Source: Archangium violaceum Cb vi76 | Lineage (GTDB): Bacteria; Myxococcota; Myxococcia; Myxococcales; Myxococcaceae | Assembly (NCBI RefSeq): GCF_000733295.1 | Contig: NZ_JPMI01000166.1 | Coordinates: 1 to 64,000 of the forward strand | DNA: 64,000 nt | Direction of reading: 5' to 3' | Shown here: piece by piece, positions 27,097-36,182 of the stretch | Layout: each line of letters begins with the position of its first letter | Numbering within the stretch: the stretch's first letter is position 1 | Program-made: the position numbers and the translations under genes | Notes under the pieces: generated by a model | Databases searched by the model: none | The model's input: only the letters and a program-made list of their open reading frames with translations | What the model was told of the DNA's origin: nothing

Positions 27097-27230
27097 CTTC
27101 CATTCCTCGTTTCGTAGGGGGGAGGGGGCACGCCTACCAACGGGAAGCCGACACAACAAATAACCGTACTCGATGGCCTGCATCGGGCATTACGGGCTTC
27201 AAATCTTGGGTAAGGTCGAAGGGGAACTCG

Positions 27231-27267
27231 ATACCCTCACCCCGACCCTCTCCCGGAGGGCGAGGGA
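27231..27267 (+). repeat. Third copy of the dispersed REP-like repeat
   Basis: The unit ATACCCTCACCCCGACC followed by CTCTCCCGGAGGGCGAGGG matches the right-hand unit at 11457-11491 and the reverse complement of the left-hand unit at 11356-11390. It forms the imperfect hairpin CCCTCTCCCGGAGGGCGAGGG and lies downstream of the heme A synthase stop (27295), where it could act on the 3' end of that transcript. Confidence 0.6.
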
Positions 27268-27294
27268 GTGGATGCGCGGAAGGGGATTGGTACC

Positions 27295-28260
27295 TCAGGT
27301 CGGTGATGGGGCGGGGGTCGGGCTTTCGTCCACCCTGGGTGCTCCCACCGCCAGCCCCGCCGCGCTCAGCCGCACCAGGACGATCCACACCACGTCCGCC
27401 ATCAGCAGGTGCACCAGCTGCATCCCCACCGGCGCCAGCAGCAGCAGGTTCACCATCCCCGCCACCAGTTGCAGCGCGTAGAGCACGCCCAGTTGTGCCG
27501 CCGCCCGCTTCGTCTCCGGCGAGGGCCTCAGCCTCGCCACCGTCGCCGCCGAGAACACCACCAGCGCCCCCATCACCACCGCCAGCACCGGGTGCAGCAC
27601 CCTCAGCCGCAGCAGCAGGTGCGCCGTGGGCGAGATGTCCTGCCGGAATCCCTCCGCCAGGCTCGACGCCGGGAAGAGCGTGTCCCCCAACGCCGCGATG
27701 GCCCCGCTCACCCCCAGCACCAGCAGCCCCGCCAGGCTTCCGCCCAGCAGCCACCCCGTCAGCCCCTGCTGACGCCACGTCAGCCGCTCCCGGCCCTCCG
27801 CCCACCAGCACGTCAGTGCCATCGCCCCCACCAGCAGGAACGTGTTGATGAGGTGCGCCGCCATCCACCACGCCCGCGCCAGCGACTCGTTGTCCGCCAC
27901 CATCTTGAAGAGCACCAGCCCCGCTCCCACCGCCGCCTCCGTCAGCATGAAGACGAGCGAGAAGACGGCCGCCTTGCGCACCGGGTGCCCCTTCGCGTGC
28001 GCCCTCAACCCCCACACGCACAGCACCACCGCCAGCACCATCGCCAGCCCGCTCGTCAGCCGGTGCGTGTATTCGATGAGCGTCTGGAGGGTGGGCGCGC
28101 GCGGCACCACCTCGCCGTTGCATACCGGCCAGTGGTCTCCACACCCCGCCCCCGAGCCCGTGGCACGCACGAACGCGCCCCACAGCACCACGGCCAGCGT
28201 GTAGACCAGGGTGGACCAGCTCAGGACTCGGAAGCCTCGGGAGGACACGGAAGCGCTCAT
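27295..28260 (-). CDS. ctaA: Heme A synthase (COX15/CtaA family)
   Basis: A 321-residue polytopic protein with about eight hydrophobic helices. Conserved histidines appear in 'EYTHRLTSGLAM', 'AAHLINTFLL', 'RLRVLHPVLAVVMG' and 'GMQLVHLLMADVVW', matching the four heme-ligand histidines of the family, and the first periplasmic loop has the Cys pair 'GSGAGCGDHWPVCNGE' of the CtaA type. It converts heme O to heme A for cytochrome oxidase. It stands alone, divergent from the candidate small RNA at 28499. No ctaB or oxidase genes are in view. Confidence 0.92.
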   Translation of the reverse strand: MSASVSSRGFRVLSWSTLVYTLAVVLWGAFVRATGSGAGCGDHWPVCNGEVVPRAPTLQTLIEYTHRLTSGLAMVLAVVLCVWGLRAHAKGHPVRKAAVFSLVFMLTEAAVGAGLVLFKMVADNESLARAWWMAAHLINTFLLVGAMALTCWWAEGRERLTWRQQGLTGWLLGGSLAGLLVLGVSGAIAALGDTLFPASSLAEGFRQDISPTAHLLLRLRVLHPVLAVVMGALVVFSAATVARLRPSPETKRAAAQLGVLYALQLVAGMVNLLLLAPVGMQLVHLLMADVVWIVLVRLSAAGLAVGAPRVDESPTPAPSPT

Positions 28261-28472
28261 CGTCGCCCCCTCCCTAGCCCACTTCGTCTCCGGCCGCCGC
28301 CTCGCGAGCCTCCGCTCCGCACGTCTGGCTACTCGCCCGCTTCACCACCATCCATATCCAGCGGGTATCCGAATCCCCCTCATCCCTACCTGGATAGGGC
28401 GTTGGATGTGCCTGCCTGCTCTCGGATGCCTCCTGGATGATTTCCAAACGGCTTCCCAGGGCTCGAAAACGT

Positions 28473-28487
28473 TGGCACGCCCCCTGC
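28473..28487 (+). promoter_or_regulatory. Sigma-54-like promoter of the candidate small RNA
   Basis: TGGCAC-GCCCC-CTGC matches the -24/-12 consensus TGGCAC-N5-TTGC in all but one base and has the diagnostic GG-N10-GC spacing. Transcription would begin near 28499. No plus-strand protein gene follows before 31776; instead a hairpin-rich segment ending in a T-run follows immediately. Confidence 0.62.
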
Positions 28488-28498
28488 TACATGTCCGC

Positions 28499-28588
28499 TC
28501 GGTAACGATTTCGAGTTCGGGCGCCTTGGTGCCCGAAGCGCTCCGTGGGTCGGAGGCCCCCCACTTCGGCCCACGAGCGCATCTTTTC
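28499..28588 (+). ncRNA. Candidate sigma-54-dependent small RNA, Pxr-like
   Basis: About 90 nt starting at the predicted sigma-54 start. It contains a small 5' hairpin (CTCG...CGAG, 28495-28515), a strong hairpin TTCGGGC-loop-GCCCGAA at 28516-28537, and a long hairpin from GCGCTC (28538) to GAGCGC (28580) with inner stem GTGGG/CCCAC, followed by TCTTTT (28582-28587), like an intrinsic terminator. A run of six C occurs in the loop region. Myxococcus Pxr, a sigma-54-dependent developmental repressor RNA, has three stem-loops and a similar size; identity with Pxr is inferred from these traits, not from alignment. Confidence 0.55.
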
Positions 28589-28655
28589 ACGGCTGTAGTC
28601 GTAGCCATGCACCGCGGGTCGGGTTCGCCCCCTGTCCTGGCCCGCGGTGTTCTTT

Positions 28656-31598
28656 TCACCCGGTAATCCGCAGCTTGTCCGCGCCCAGCACCGCTGGCAG
28701 CGAGCCGAAGGCGAGCGAGCGCTCGATGACGTTGCGCAGCTCCCGCACATTGCCGGGCCAGGAGTGCGCCACCAGCGCGGCCAGCGCGTCCGGACCCAGT
28801 TGGGGAGGCTCGCGCCCCTCGGGGCTGAGCTGGTTCACGAAGTGGCGCGCCAGGGCGATGATGTCCTCGCGCCGCTCGCGCAGCGGGGGCACGCGCACGG
28901 GCACCACCTGCAGCCGGTAGTAGAGGTCCTCGCGGAAGCGGCCCTCGCGCACCAACTGTCCCAGGTCCCGGTGCGTGGCGGCGATGACGCGCACGTCCAC
29001 GTGCGCCGGCCGCGTCTCGCCCAGGGGGAAGATTTCCCCGTTCTCCAGGAAGCGCAGCAGCTTGGGTTGCACCTCGAGCGGCAGCTCTCCAATCTCGTCC
29101 AGGAAGAGCGTGCCCCCGTGGGCGGCGCGGATGACGCCCGGGTGGTCCGTGGCCGCGCCCGTGTAGGCGCCGCGCCGGTGGCCGAAGAGCTGGCCCTCGA
29201 AGAGCTCGCGCGGCACCGCGGCGCAGTTGAAGGCGACATAGGGCCGCTCGGCCCGGGCCGACAGTTGGTGGAGCGCGCGGGCCACCACCTCCTTGCCGCT
29301 GCCGGACTCGCCGGTGACGATGACGGTGGCGCGCGAGCCGCTCAGCCCCGCCAGCTCCGTCTTCAGCTTGCGCATGGCGGGCGAGGCGGCGATGAAGCCG
29401 GGCACCTCGGGCGCGCTCTCGGGCTCGCGCAACGGGGGCTCCGCGTGGGCGAAGCCGCGCAGCACGGCCACCTCCAGCGCGAAGCCCGTCAGGCGCGCCA
29501 GGGCGCTGAGCAGGGCCCGTCCATCCGCGGGCAGCGGACCCTCCACGCCCACGCGCAGCCGGCGGCCACAGCCGTCACCGAACTCCACCCACTCGTTGGC
29601 GGGCACGCCGGCCTCCCCCAGCAGCGGCGTGGCGCGGCCTTGCGAGTCCAGCTCCTCCAGGCGCGGGGCGCGGCCGGGGAAGAGCCCCTCGAGCACCGCC
29701 ACCAGCTCGCGCTGGATGAGGGGGGCGCCCATGCCGCGCACGGCGAGCCGCTCGAAGGGCACCACCAGCGACTCGGCTCCCAGCCGGGGCGCCACCTCCG
29801 GAGCGGGGGCTTCCTGCGCGGGGGGGAGGTCCGCGCTGAAGTCCAGGGGCGCGGTGATGCCGTAGCGGCGCAGCTCCTCCTCGCACTGGGCGAGCGACGT
29901 CTCGGTTCCCGCCTCTCCCAGGGCACGCGCCGTCAGGGCCAGCGTGCGGCGGGTGAGGGCGGCCTCGGGCAGATCTCCCGCCAGGGAGAAGGTGGCCAGC
30001 GAGGCCTCCAGCTTCTCGCGCGCCTCGCGCCAGCGGCCCTCGCGCATGAGCAGCAGGCCCTCCTGGCGGTGCAGCAGCGCGGTGTGCCAGGCGGAGGGGA
30101 ACTGCTCCAGCATGGAGCGGGCCCGGCGCAGGGCCGCGCGGGCCTCTGGCAGTTGGAACGCGGCGGCGCGCGTCCCCACCTCGCAGATGAGGGAGTCGCG
30201 CCGCAGGTAGGGCCAGCCACCCACCTCCAGCGCCCGGGCGTGGGCGCTGGCGTAGCCCTCCGCGGCCCGCTGCACGTTGCCCTCGGCCCAGTCCGCTAGC
30301 GCCTCCGCGAAGCAGCCGTAGGCGCGGGTGAGGTGCTGCTGGACGGGGCCGTCATAGCGGGAGATGCGCGCCGCCAGCTCGCGGATGTCCGCGTAGCGGC
30401 CGGTGAGGTACAGCAGGCGGGCTCGCTGCCCCACCAGGTGGTGCGGTGTCCAGCGCAGCTCCTCCGTCACCGCCTCCGCCTGGTTCAGCACCGTCTCGGC
30501 CTCGGCGAAGCGGCCCAGGCGCATGAGGGCGTCCGCCTCCGCGCGCGCGGCGAAGACGAAGGAGAGGCCCCGGGGCAGCCGCCCGCTCCAGGCCACCTCG
30601 CGGGCACGGCGCACCAGGCCGAGCGCCTCGTCGGGCTCGCACGCCTCGTCCAGCCGGCGCTGCGCGAGGAAGCCGAGGTTGCGCGCCTCCAGGAAGGCAT
30701 AGCCCACGCGCGCCGCGGCCTGCGCCGTCTCGCGGAAGCGCCGGGTGGCCAGCGAGGCCTCGCCCCGGAAGGCCGTCTCGTGGGCCACGCCGTCCGAGGC
30801 CACCAGCCGCAGCGTCGGGTCCGCCACCCCCAACAGTGCCTCCTCCAGCCGCCCGTACTGGCGGATGATGAGCTCGGGGGTGCCCAGGTAGAAGGCCGCG
30901 GCGAGCTCCGCCACGCGCAGGTGGCAGCGCACCTCCCCGCTGGAGAAGACGTGGGGGCCCAGCAGGGCCTCGGCGCGCGCCACGTGCACGTTCACCTTGC
31001 CCGCGTCGAAGATGCGGCCGTCCGGCGAGGCGAAGAGGTTGGCGGCCATGGCATGCACATGGGCGGCGGCGGCATCGGGCAGCGTGCCCGCCTCGGCCTC
31101 GTCCAGGTGGGGCAGCAGCACCGTGAAGGCGCGCCGCGCGTCCTCGAAGCCCCAGCGGTACACGTAGGCCAGTCCCCCCGCCGCCAGAGCGCGCGCGGCC
31201 GGGGTGCGCAGGGCTCCCGAGGTGAGCAACCCCAGCAGCGTGTCCTCCGCGTCGCGCCAGTCGGCCCGTTGCAGCAGCGTCAGGCAGGGAGACAGCCGGG
31301 CGCGCTCCTCGCGCGAGACGTCCTGCCGGAACAGGCTGGAGGACGGGCGGGGAAGGGAAGGCAGGGCGGGCTGGCCGCCCCCGGCGAGCTGGCGCAGGGC
31401 CTCCATGACGCGGCCCCGGGGACGGCGGGCCTGCGCGGCGGCCTCCGGAAGCTCCCAGCGGTACACCGTGAGGGGGGTGACGCCGAGCTGCCGGGCGAAC
31501 GCCGCGCGGCTCTGCTCTCCGCGCAGCGCGCGAATCGCCTCGGGCCCCAATGCTTCTGCTTCATTCCTCGACACGGCCGTCCCCTTGCGGCCCCCCAA
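28656..31598 (-). CDS. Sigma-54 activator with N-terminal HTH and TPR-like region, no C-terminal Fis domain
   Basis: A 980-residue regulator. Residues ~30-50 ('[18 protein letters not shown]') form a phage-repressor-like helix-turn-helix. Residues ~90-580 are helical repeats of TPR type. A GAF-like segment may occupy ~620-710. The AAA+ domain at ~730-960 has Walker A 'GESGSGKE' (~760), 'GAYTGA' in place of GAFTGA for sigma-54 contact, Walker B '[11 protein letters not shown]' and 'WPGNVREL'. The protein ends '[10 protein letters not shown]' without the usual C-terminal Fis-type HTH, so DNA binding is presumably by the N-terminal HTH. It converges on the candidate small RNA, whose promoter is sigma-54-like; control of it is possible but unproved. 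Confidence 0.85.
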   Translation of the reverse strand: MGGRKGTAVSRNEAEALGPEAIRALRGEQSRAAFARQLGVTPLTVYRWELPEAAAQARRPRGRVMEALRQLAGGGQPALPSLPRPSSSLFRQDVSREERARLSPCLTLLQRADWRDAEDTLLGLLTSGALRTPAARALAAGGLAYVYRWGFEDARRAFTVLLPHLDEAEAGTLPDAAAAHVHAMAANLFASPDGRIFDAGKVNVHVARAEALLGPHVFSSGEVRCHLRVAELAAAFYLGTPELIIRQYGRLEEALLGVADPTLRLVASDGVAHETAFRGEASLATRRFRETAQAAARVGYAFLEARNLGFLAQRRLDEACEPDEALGLVRRAREVAWSGRLPRGLSFVFAARAEADALMRLGRFAEAETVLNQAEAVTEELRWTPHHLVGQRARLLYLTGRYADIRELAARISRYDGPVQQHLTRAYGCFAEALADWAEGNVQRAAEGYASAHARALEVGGWPYLRRDSLICEVGTRAAAFQLPEARAALRRARSMLEQFPSAWHTALLHRQEGLLLMREGRWREAREKLEASLATFSLAGDLPEAALTRRTLALTARALGEAGTETSLAQCEEELRRYGITAPLDFSADLPPAQEAPAPEVAPRLGAESLVVPFERLAVRGMGAPLIQRELVAVLEGLFPGRAPRLEELDSQGRATPLLGEAGVPANEWVEFGDGCGRRLRVGVEGPLPADGRALLSALARLTGFALEVAVLRGFAHAEPPLREPESAPEVPGFIAASPAMRKLKTELAGLSGSRATVIVTGESGSGKEVVARALHQLSARAERPYVAFNCAAVPRELFEGQLFGHRRGAYTGAATDHPGVIRAAHGGTLFLDEIGELPLEVQPKLLRFLENGEIFPLGETRPAHVDVRVIAATHRDLGQLVREGRFREDLYYRLQVVPVRVPPLRERREDIIALARHFVNQLSPEGREPPQLGPDALAALVAHSWPGNVRELRNVIERSLAFGSLPAVLGADKLRITG

Positions 31599-31728
31599 CC
31601 GTCCTCTCTTCTTCGTTCATCTGGCGGTGAAGGGCAAACCTTGCTGTGGGCCTGCGAACAGGCGGGCACCCCGCATCCATCCCGGGTAGGGAAAGGAGCG
31701 TCATCGAATCGTGGGCAGACAGGGTGCG

Positions 31729-31745
31729 CCCGGTGTAACACCGGG
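31729..31745. promoter_or_regulatory. Palindrome upstream of the 2TM repeat protein
   Basis: CCCGGTG-TAA-CACCGGG is a perfect 7-bp inverted repeat with a 3-bp centre, 31 bp before the ATG at 31776 in the divergent region shared with the sigma-54 activator. It is a plausible operator or a short hairpin in the leader; no clear -35/-10 pair was recognised around it. Confidence 0.3.
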
Positions 31746-31775
31746 ACGTAACGCCGTCGCCGCCGGGAGACAGCC

Positions 31776-32993
31776 ATGGCTCCGCAACCGCCCCCTCCGC
31801 CGCCCGAGTTGCCCCTCCAGAAGCACCTGCGCCGCATGTTGGAGGCCCTCGCCGAGGGCCAGAAGCGCCACGCTCAGTGGAAGGAGATGTGGGAGCGCCA
31901 GCATGCCGAGGAGATGGAGAAGTGGGCGGAGCGGCATGCCGAGGCGGTGGAGAAGGGGGCGGAGCGGTGGGCCCAGGGGGTGGAGAAGTGGGCGGAGCGG
32001 CATGCCCAGGGGGTGGAGCGGTGGGCCCAGGGGGTGGAGAAGTGGGCGGAGCACATGGGCTCGCTGGGCGGGGAGCACCAGGACAAGAAGGAGCGCCGCA
32101 AGTGGGAGCGGCGCATGGCGCGGGAGCGGTGGAAGGAGGAGCAGCGCGCGCTCAGGCGGCAGCGGGAGTTGGAAGAAGCCAACCCGATGATGGGGTGGGT
32201 GTTCGCGCTGGCGGCGGTGGTGATGACGGTCATGGCCATCATCAACGTCCACACGCTGTGGTGGCTCATCTTCGTGGCGCTGGGCATGGGGGCGGCGTCG
32301 GCGGGGATTCTCGGCCGCGTCCACCAGCTCCGGCTCCAGGAGGGGCAGAAGCAGGGCCTGGGGACGGGGCAGGAGGCCCAGGAGGAAGCGCGGGAGGAGG
32401 CCCCCGAGCGCTCCACCGAGGCGGAGGCGCCCCGGCAGGTGGAAGATCCGAGGACGGCTCGGGTGGACACGCTGTGCGACAAGCTGCTGGCGGAGCTGCG
32501 CGCGGGGCCGGGGGTGCTGCGGGAGGTGGTGCACCAGCCGGAGCAGACGGTGGAGGGGCTGCGCAAGAGCTGCCATGAGCTGGCGCGGCGGGAGCGGGAG
32601 CTGCGCGCGTTGAGCCCGCCCGAGGAGGAGCGCCGGTTGGAGGAGGAGCGCGCGAGGCTGGCGGCGCGGGTGGAGTCCGAGCGCGACGAGGTGGTGAAGG
32701 AGCGGCTGGAGGGGGCGTTGCGGCTGTTGGACGAGCAGCGCAAGCAGCGGGCGGAGCTGGCGACGGCGGCCTCGCGGTTGGAGGCCGAGCACATGCGCCT
32801 GTACTACACGCTGGAGAATCTCTACACGCAGGTGCTGCGGGTGCGCTCGGCGGACGCGGCGGGAGCGGACGTGGCGGGAGCGGGCCTGCGCCGCAGCGTG
32901 GAGCAACTGGGCCTGGAGATGGACGCGGTGGCCGAGGCGATGGAAGAGGTCCACCGCGACGCGCCGCCCCGGACGCGGGTGCCGACCCGGTAG
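31776..32993 (+). CDS. Repeat-rich coiled-coil protein with two membrane helices
   Basis: A 405-residue protein. After a Pro-rich start, residues ~40-100 consist of near-identical 11-residue units of the type E-K-W-A-E-R-H-A-[EQ]-[AG]-V, encoded by 24-48-bp DNA repeats (31905-32060). Residues ~135-180 hold two closely spaced membrane helices ('GWVFALAAVVMTVMAIIN' and 'LWWLIFVALGMGAASAGIL'). The C-terminal 220 residues are charged coiled coil ('RLEEERARLAARVESERDEV'). The two-helix hairpin with cytoplasmic coiled coils on both sides suggests a membrane scaffold. The tandem repeats should vary in number between strains. Function unknown. Confidence 0.6.
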   Translation: MAPQPPPPPPELPLQKHLRRMLEALAEGQKRHAQWKEMWERQHAEEMEKWAERHAEAVEKGAERWAQGVEKWAERHAQGVERWAQGVEKWAEHMGSLGGEHQDKKERRKWERRMARERWKEEQRALRRQRELEEANPMMGWVFALAAVVMTVMAIINVHTLWWLIFVALGMGAASAGILGRVHQLRLQEGQKQGLGTGQEAQEEAREEAPERSTEAEAPRQVEDPRTARVDTLCDKLLAELRAGPGVLREVVHQPEQTVEGLRKSCHELARRERELRALSPPEEERRLEEERARLAARVESERDEVVKERLEGALRLLDEQRKQRAELATAASRLEAEHMRLYYTLENLYTQVLRVRSADAAGADVAGAGLRRSVEQLGLEMDAVAEAMEEVHRDAPPRTRVPTR

Positions 32994-33016
32994 CGGCGGA
33001 GACGGTTTCCACCAGC

Positions 33017-33787
33017 GTGGACGGTCGCGCTCCGCCGATTCCCTCTTGGGCGGTGTTGGCCCGGCGTGTGCTCTACCACGGGCCACGAGGTCCCTGGACG
33101 GCGCCCCGGCGGCTCGAGGAGTTGCTGGAGCTTCCCCTCAAGCAGGCGCGGCGGGAGGGGTGGCTGAAGCACGTGGTGCGTCTGGAGTACGTGCTGTTCG
33201 ACCTGATGGCCCGGAGCGAGCGGGAACTGAAGACGCTCCCCTGTCCGCCACTGGTGAGACTGACCCTGGTGTTGCTGCGCCTGACCAGCACCCGGGCGTT
33301 GAACAGACGCCTGATGCACCAGGTAGACCTGTTCAAGGAGGTCGACGGCTCGCCCCAGGGAAGGAAGGAGCTGGAGGCGGTCGTCTACTACCTCCGGGAG
33401 CGGGGGACGAAGACTACTGGAGAAGTCACCCGACGGGTGTTAGGTTGCGTGATGCGGGAACAAGGAGTGGAGGAACTCATGTGGACGGAGGGACAGCGGC
33501 TCCGAGCGGAAGGGCGTCGGGTCGGACGGGCGGAGGGGCGGGTGGAGGGACTGGCCAAAGGGTTGGCCAAAGCGGTGCTTCGGCTCCTCTCGGCCCGGGG
33601 CGTGCGCGTGGGGGACGTATCTCGACGGCGCATCCTTCGCTGCACGGATCTGGTTACGCTCGACCGGTGGTTCGAGCGGGCTTTGCACGCCGAGAGACTC
33701 TCCGAGGTGCTGGACGGCTCGGGGACTTCCTCCCACCCAGGCACCCGGAAGCGGACCGCCCGGGTGAAGAAGGCGGCCCACTCCTGA
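33017..33787 (+). pseudogene. Rpn-family (PD-(D/E)xK) transposase-like protein lacking its N-terminal nuclease half
   Basis: The 256-residue frame begins at a GTG only 23 bp after the previous stop. 'PPIPSWAVLARRVLYHGPRG' and 'PWTAPRRLEELL' correspond to the middle of Rpn proteins ('P-V-V-L-Y-H-G...W-T-A-P'), followed by the helical C-terminal half ('LVRLTLVLLRLTSTR') and a Gly/Arg repeat tail 'GRAEGRVEGLAKGLAK'. Rpn proteins normally have ~100 further residues carrying the catalytic PD-(D/E)xK site; these are missing, so the product cannot be an active nuclease unless it works as a regulator. It may have been truncated by recombination next to the upstream gene. Confidence 0.55.
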
Positions 33788-33806
33788 GGGTGATTCTCCG
33801 CGCTCC

Positions 33807-36023
33807 TCAGGGCAGCAGCGCACGGGTCGGGGTGAAATGCTGCCCCGACGTCCCATCCCCGAGCTGCCCGTAGTAGTTGTCACCCCACCCGCGCACGGTG
33901 CCGTCCGGGAGCACCACCAGCGAGTGATGGACGGAGGAGCCAGCGGCCAGGGCCTTCACGTTCGTGAGTTCCGGCACCTGCTTGGGCGCGAAGCCGGGCT
34001 CGTACGTCCCGTCCTCGTTCTCGCCCCAGGTCCACACGGTGCCATCGCCGCGCAGCGCCAGGGAGGTGTGGTAGCGGGACGAGACGCCCACCACGTCCGT
34101 GAGCCCCGGTACCTGCACGGGGGTCTGTGAGATGGTCGGTCCGTCGTCGGTCACACCGAGGCGATAGGCGCCCCAGTTCCACACGGTGCCATCCTCGAGC
34201 ACCGCCACGGAGTGGCTGCCGCCGGCCGAGATGGCCTTCACCCCCGTGAGCCCCATCACCTGGACCGGCACCGGCACGATTTCATTTCGCGTCGTCCCAT
34301 CCCCGAACTGGCCATGGAAGTTGGAGCCCCAGGCCCACACCGTGCCGTCCTTCTTCAGCGCCAGGAAGTGAGAGTCCCCCGCGGCGATGGCCACCACGTC
34401 CGTGAGCTCCTGCACCTGGAAGGGCGTGCTGCGGTGGCCCGGCTCCACGTTTCCGTTTCCGGGGGCGAACGTATGCTCCCACTGCCACACCGTGCCGTCC
34501 GAATGCAGCGCCACCGACTGAGCGTAGACGGTCGCGATGGCCACGATGCCCGAGAGCCCCGGCACCTGCCGTGGCACCGGTATGCCCGGGACGATGCCTT
34601 GGGAGTTTCCCCAGCCCCACACGGTCCCATCCCCGAGCAGCACCAGGCCGTGGTAGCCGCTGGCCGCGATGGCCACCCCACCCGAGAGCTCCGGCACCTG
34701 CACGGGTGAAATAGCGGCCGGGAGCGCCTGGCCCGCGGGACGGATGCCCCTGCCCCAGGTCCACACGCGCCCCTCCGTGTCCAGCGCCAGCGAGAAGCCC
34801 ACCCCGACCTCGACTGACACCACGCCCGGCAGCCCGGACGCCCGCACCGGCGTGGGCCGCCGCGCCGAGCCCACTCCGAGCCAGCCGCCGTGGTTCGGGC
34901 CCCAGCCCCACACGGAACCGTCCTCGCGCAGCACCAGGCAATGGGTGCCCCCCGCAGCGAGACCGGTCACGCCCGTGAAGTCTGGCACCTGCGCGGGCGC
35001 GGCACGGGGGAAGTCCGTTCCATCGCCGAGCTGGCCAAAGGCGTTGTTGCCCCAGCTCCACACCGTGCCGTTGCCGCGCAGCGCCAGGAGGTGGCCCTGG
35101 GTGCTGGCGCTCACGTCCACCACGTCCGAGAGGCCCGGCACCTGCCCGGGCGTGGCCCGGGAGATCTTCGTCCCATCGCCGAGCTCGCCCCGGCGGTTGT
35201 CGCCCCAGGTCCACACGGTGCCGTCCTGCTTCACCACCACGGCGCTCTGGAAGCTGAAGTCGAGCGCCACCACGTCCGAGAGGCCCGGCACCTGAGCGGG
35301 CGTGGCCCGCGGGCCCGTCACCGTCCCATCGCCGAGCTGGCCAAAGGCGTTGTCACCCAGGGCCCACACGGTGCCGTCGTGGCGCAGCGCCAGGGTGTTC
35401 ATCAGTCCGGCGGCCACCGCCACCACGCCCGTGAGACCGGGGACCTTGCGCGGTTTCAGTGGCTCGGGATTGGACGGGCTTCCGAGCTGAAAGGAGGAGT
35501 TCGACCCCCAGCCCCACACGGTGCCGTCCTGGCGGACCGCCAGCGAGTGATAGCCGCCGGCCGCGATGGCCACCACCCCCGTGAGTCCGGGGACGGGTTG
35601 GGGCGTGAACCGGGCGCTCTTCGTTCCATCTCCGAGCTGGCCGGAGATGTTCGAGCCCCAGGTCCACACGGTGCCGTTCTGGCGCAACGCCAGCGAGTGA
35701 TAGCCGCCGGCGGCGACAGCCACCACGTTCGTCAACCCAGGCACCTGCACGGGCGCGTGACGCGTGGTCTTCGTCCCGTCCCCCACCTGGCCTTCATTGT
35801 TGGCGCCCCAGGCCCACACGGTGCCGTCCGCGCGCACCATCAGGGAGTGGGTGTTGCTCGTGCCGAGCACCCGCCGGGTGACCGTCTTCGGGTGTGGGGG
35901 AGGGATTCCCGGGGTGGGCTTTTCCGCGGGGGGCCGCCCCCCACCACAGCCGGCCATCAACGAGGCACCGAGCACTACCCACAGCCAGGCACTCCAGGCT
36001 CCACGACTCCGTTGCCGCATCAT
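33807..36023 (-). CDS. RCC1-repeat lipoprotein
   Basis: A 738-residue protein with signal peptide and lipobox 'LMAGC', a short Gly/Pro linker and then about thirteen RCC1-type repeats of ~50 residues with the motif H-S-[LV]-A-[LV]-R-x-x-G-T-V-W-x-W-G and G-Q-L-G-D-G-T. Thirteen repeats would make roughly two propellers. Members are surface or periplasmic in myxobacteria and may mediate protein interactions. The one at the left edge of the window has closely similar repeats. It converges with the Rpn-like remnant, with 19 bp between stops. Function unknown. Confidence 0.85.
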   Translation of the reverse strand: MMRQRSRGAWSAWLWVVLGASLMAGCGGGRPPAEKPTPGIPPPHPKTVTRRVLGTSNTHSLMVRADGTVWAWGANNEGQVGDGTKTTRHAPVQVPGLTNVVAVAAGGYHSLALRQNGTVWTWGSNISGQLGDGTKSARFTPQPVPGLTGVVAIAAGGYHSLAVRQDGTVWGWGSNSSFQLGSPSNPEPLKPRKVPGLTGVVAVAAGLMNTLALRHDGTVWALGDNAFGQLGDGTVTGPRATPAQVPGLSDVVALDFSFQSAVVVKQDGTVWTWGDNRRGELGDGTKISRATPGQVPGLSDVVDVSASTQGHLLALRGNGTVWSWGNNAFGQLGDGTDFPRAAPAQVPDFTGVTGLAAGGTHCLVLREDGSVWGWGPNHGGWLGVGSARRPTPVRASGLPGVVSVEVGVGFSLALDTEGRVWTWGRGIRPAGQALPAAISPVQVPELSGGVAIAASGYHGLVLLGDGTVWGWGNSQGIVPGIPVPRQVPGLSGIVAIATVYAQSVALHSDGTVWQWEHTFAPGNGNVEPGHRSTPFQVQELTDVVAIAAGDSHFLALKKDGTVWAWGSNFHGQFGDGTTRNEIVPVPVQVMGLTGVKAISAGGSHSVAVLEDGTVWNWGAYRLGVTDDGPTISQTPVQVPGLTDVVGVSSRYHTSLALRGDGTVWTWGENEDGTYEPGFAPKQVPELTNVKALAAGSSVHHSLVVLPDGTVRGWGDNYYGQLGDGTSGQHFTPTRALLP

Positions 36024-36182
36024 CCCTCCGGGGACACGCCACCGCGTGCCCCGGCGCCAAAGCAGCGGGCATGCCAGGAACCGGCGTGCTCCAAGCTCCC
36101 GGAATCCGTGCGGCCTCCCGGTTGCCCACCAGGCGGGGTGACGTTTCGCGCGCCCCCGGGTGACAAATTTCGGACGCGGGCC

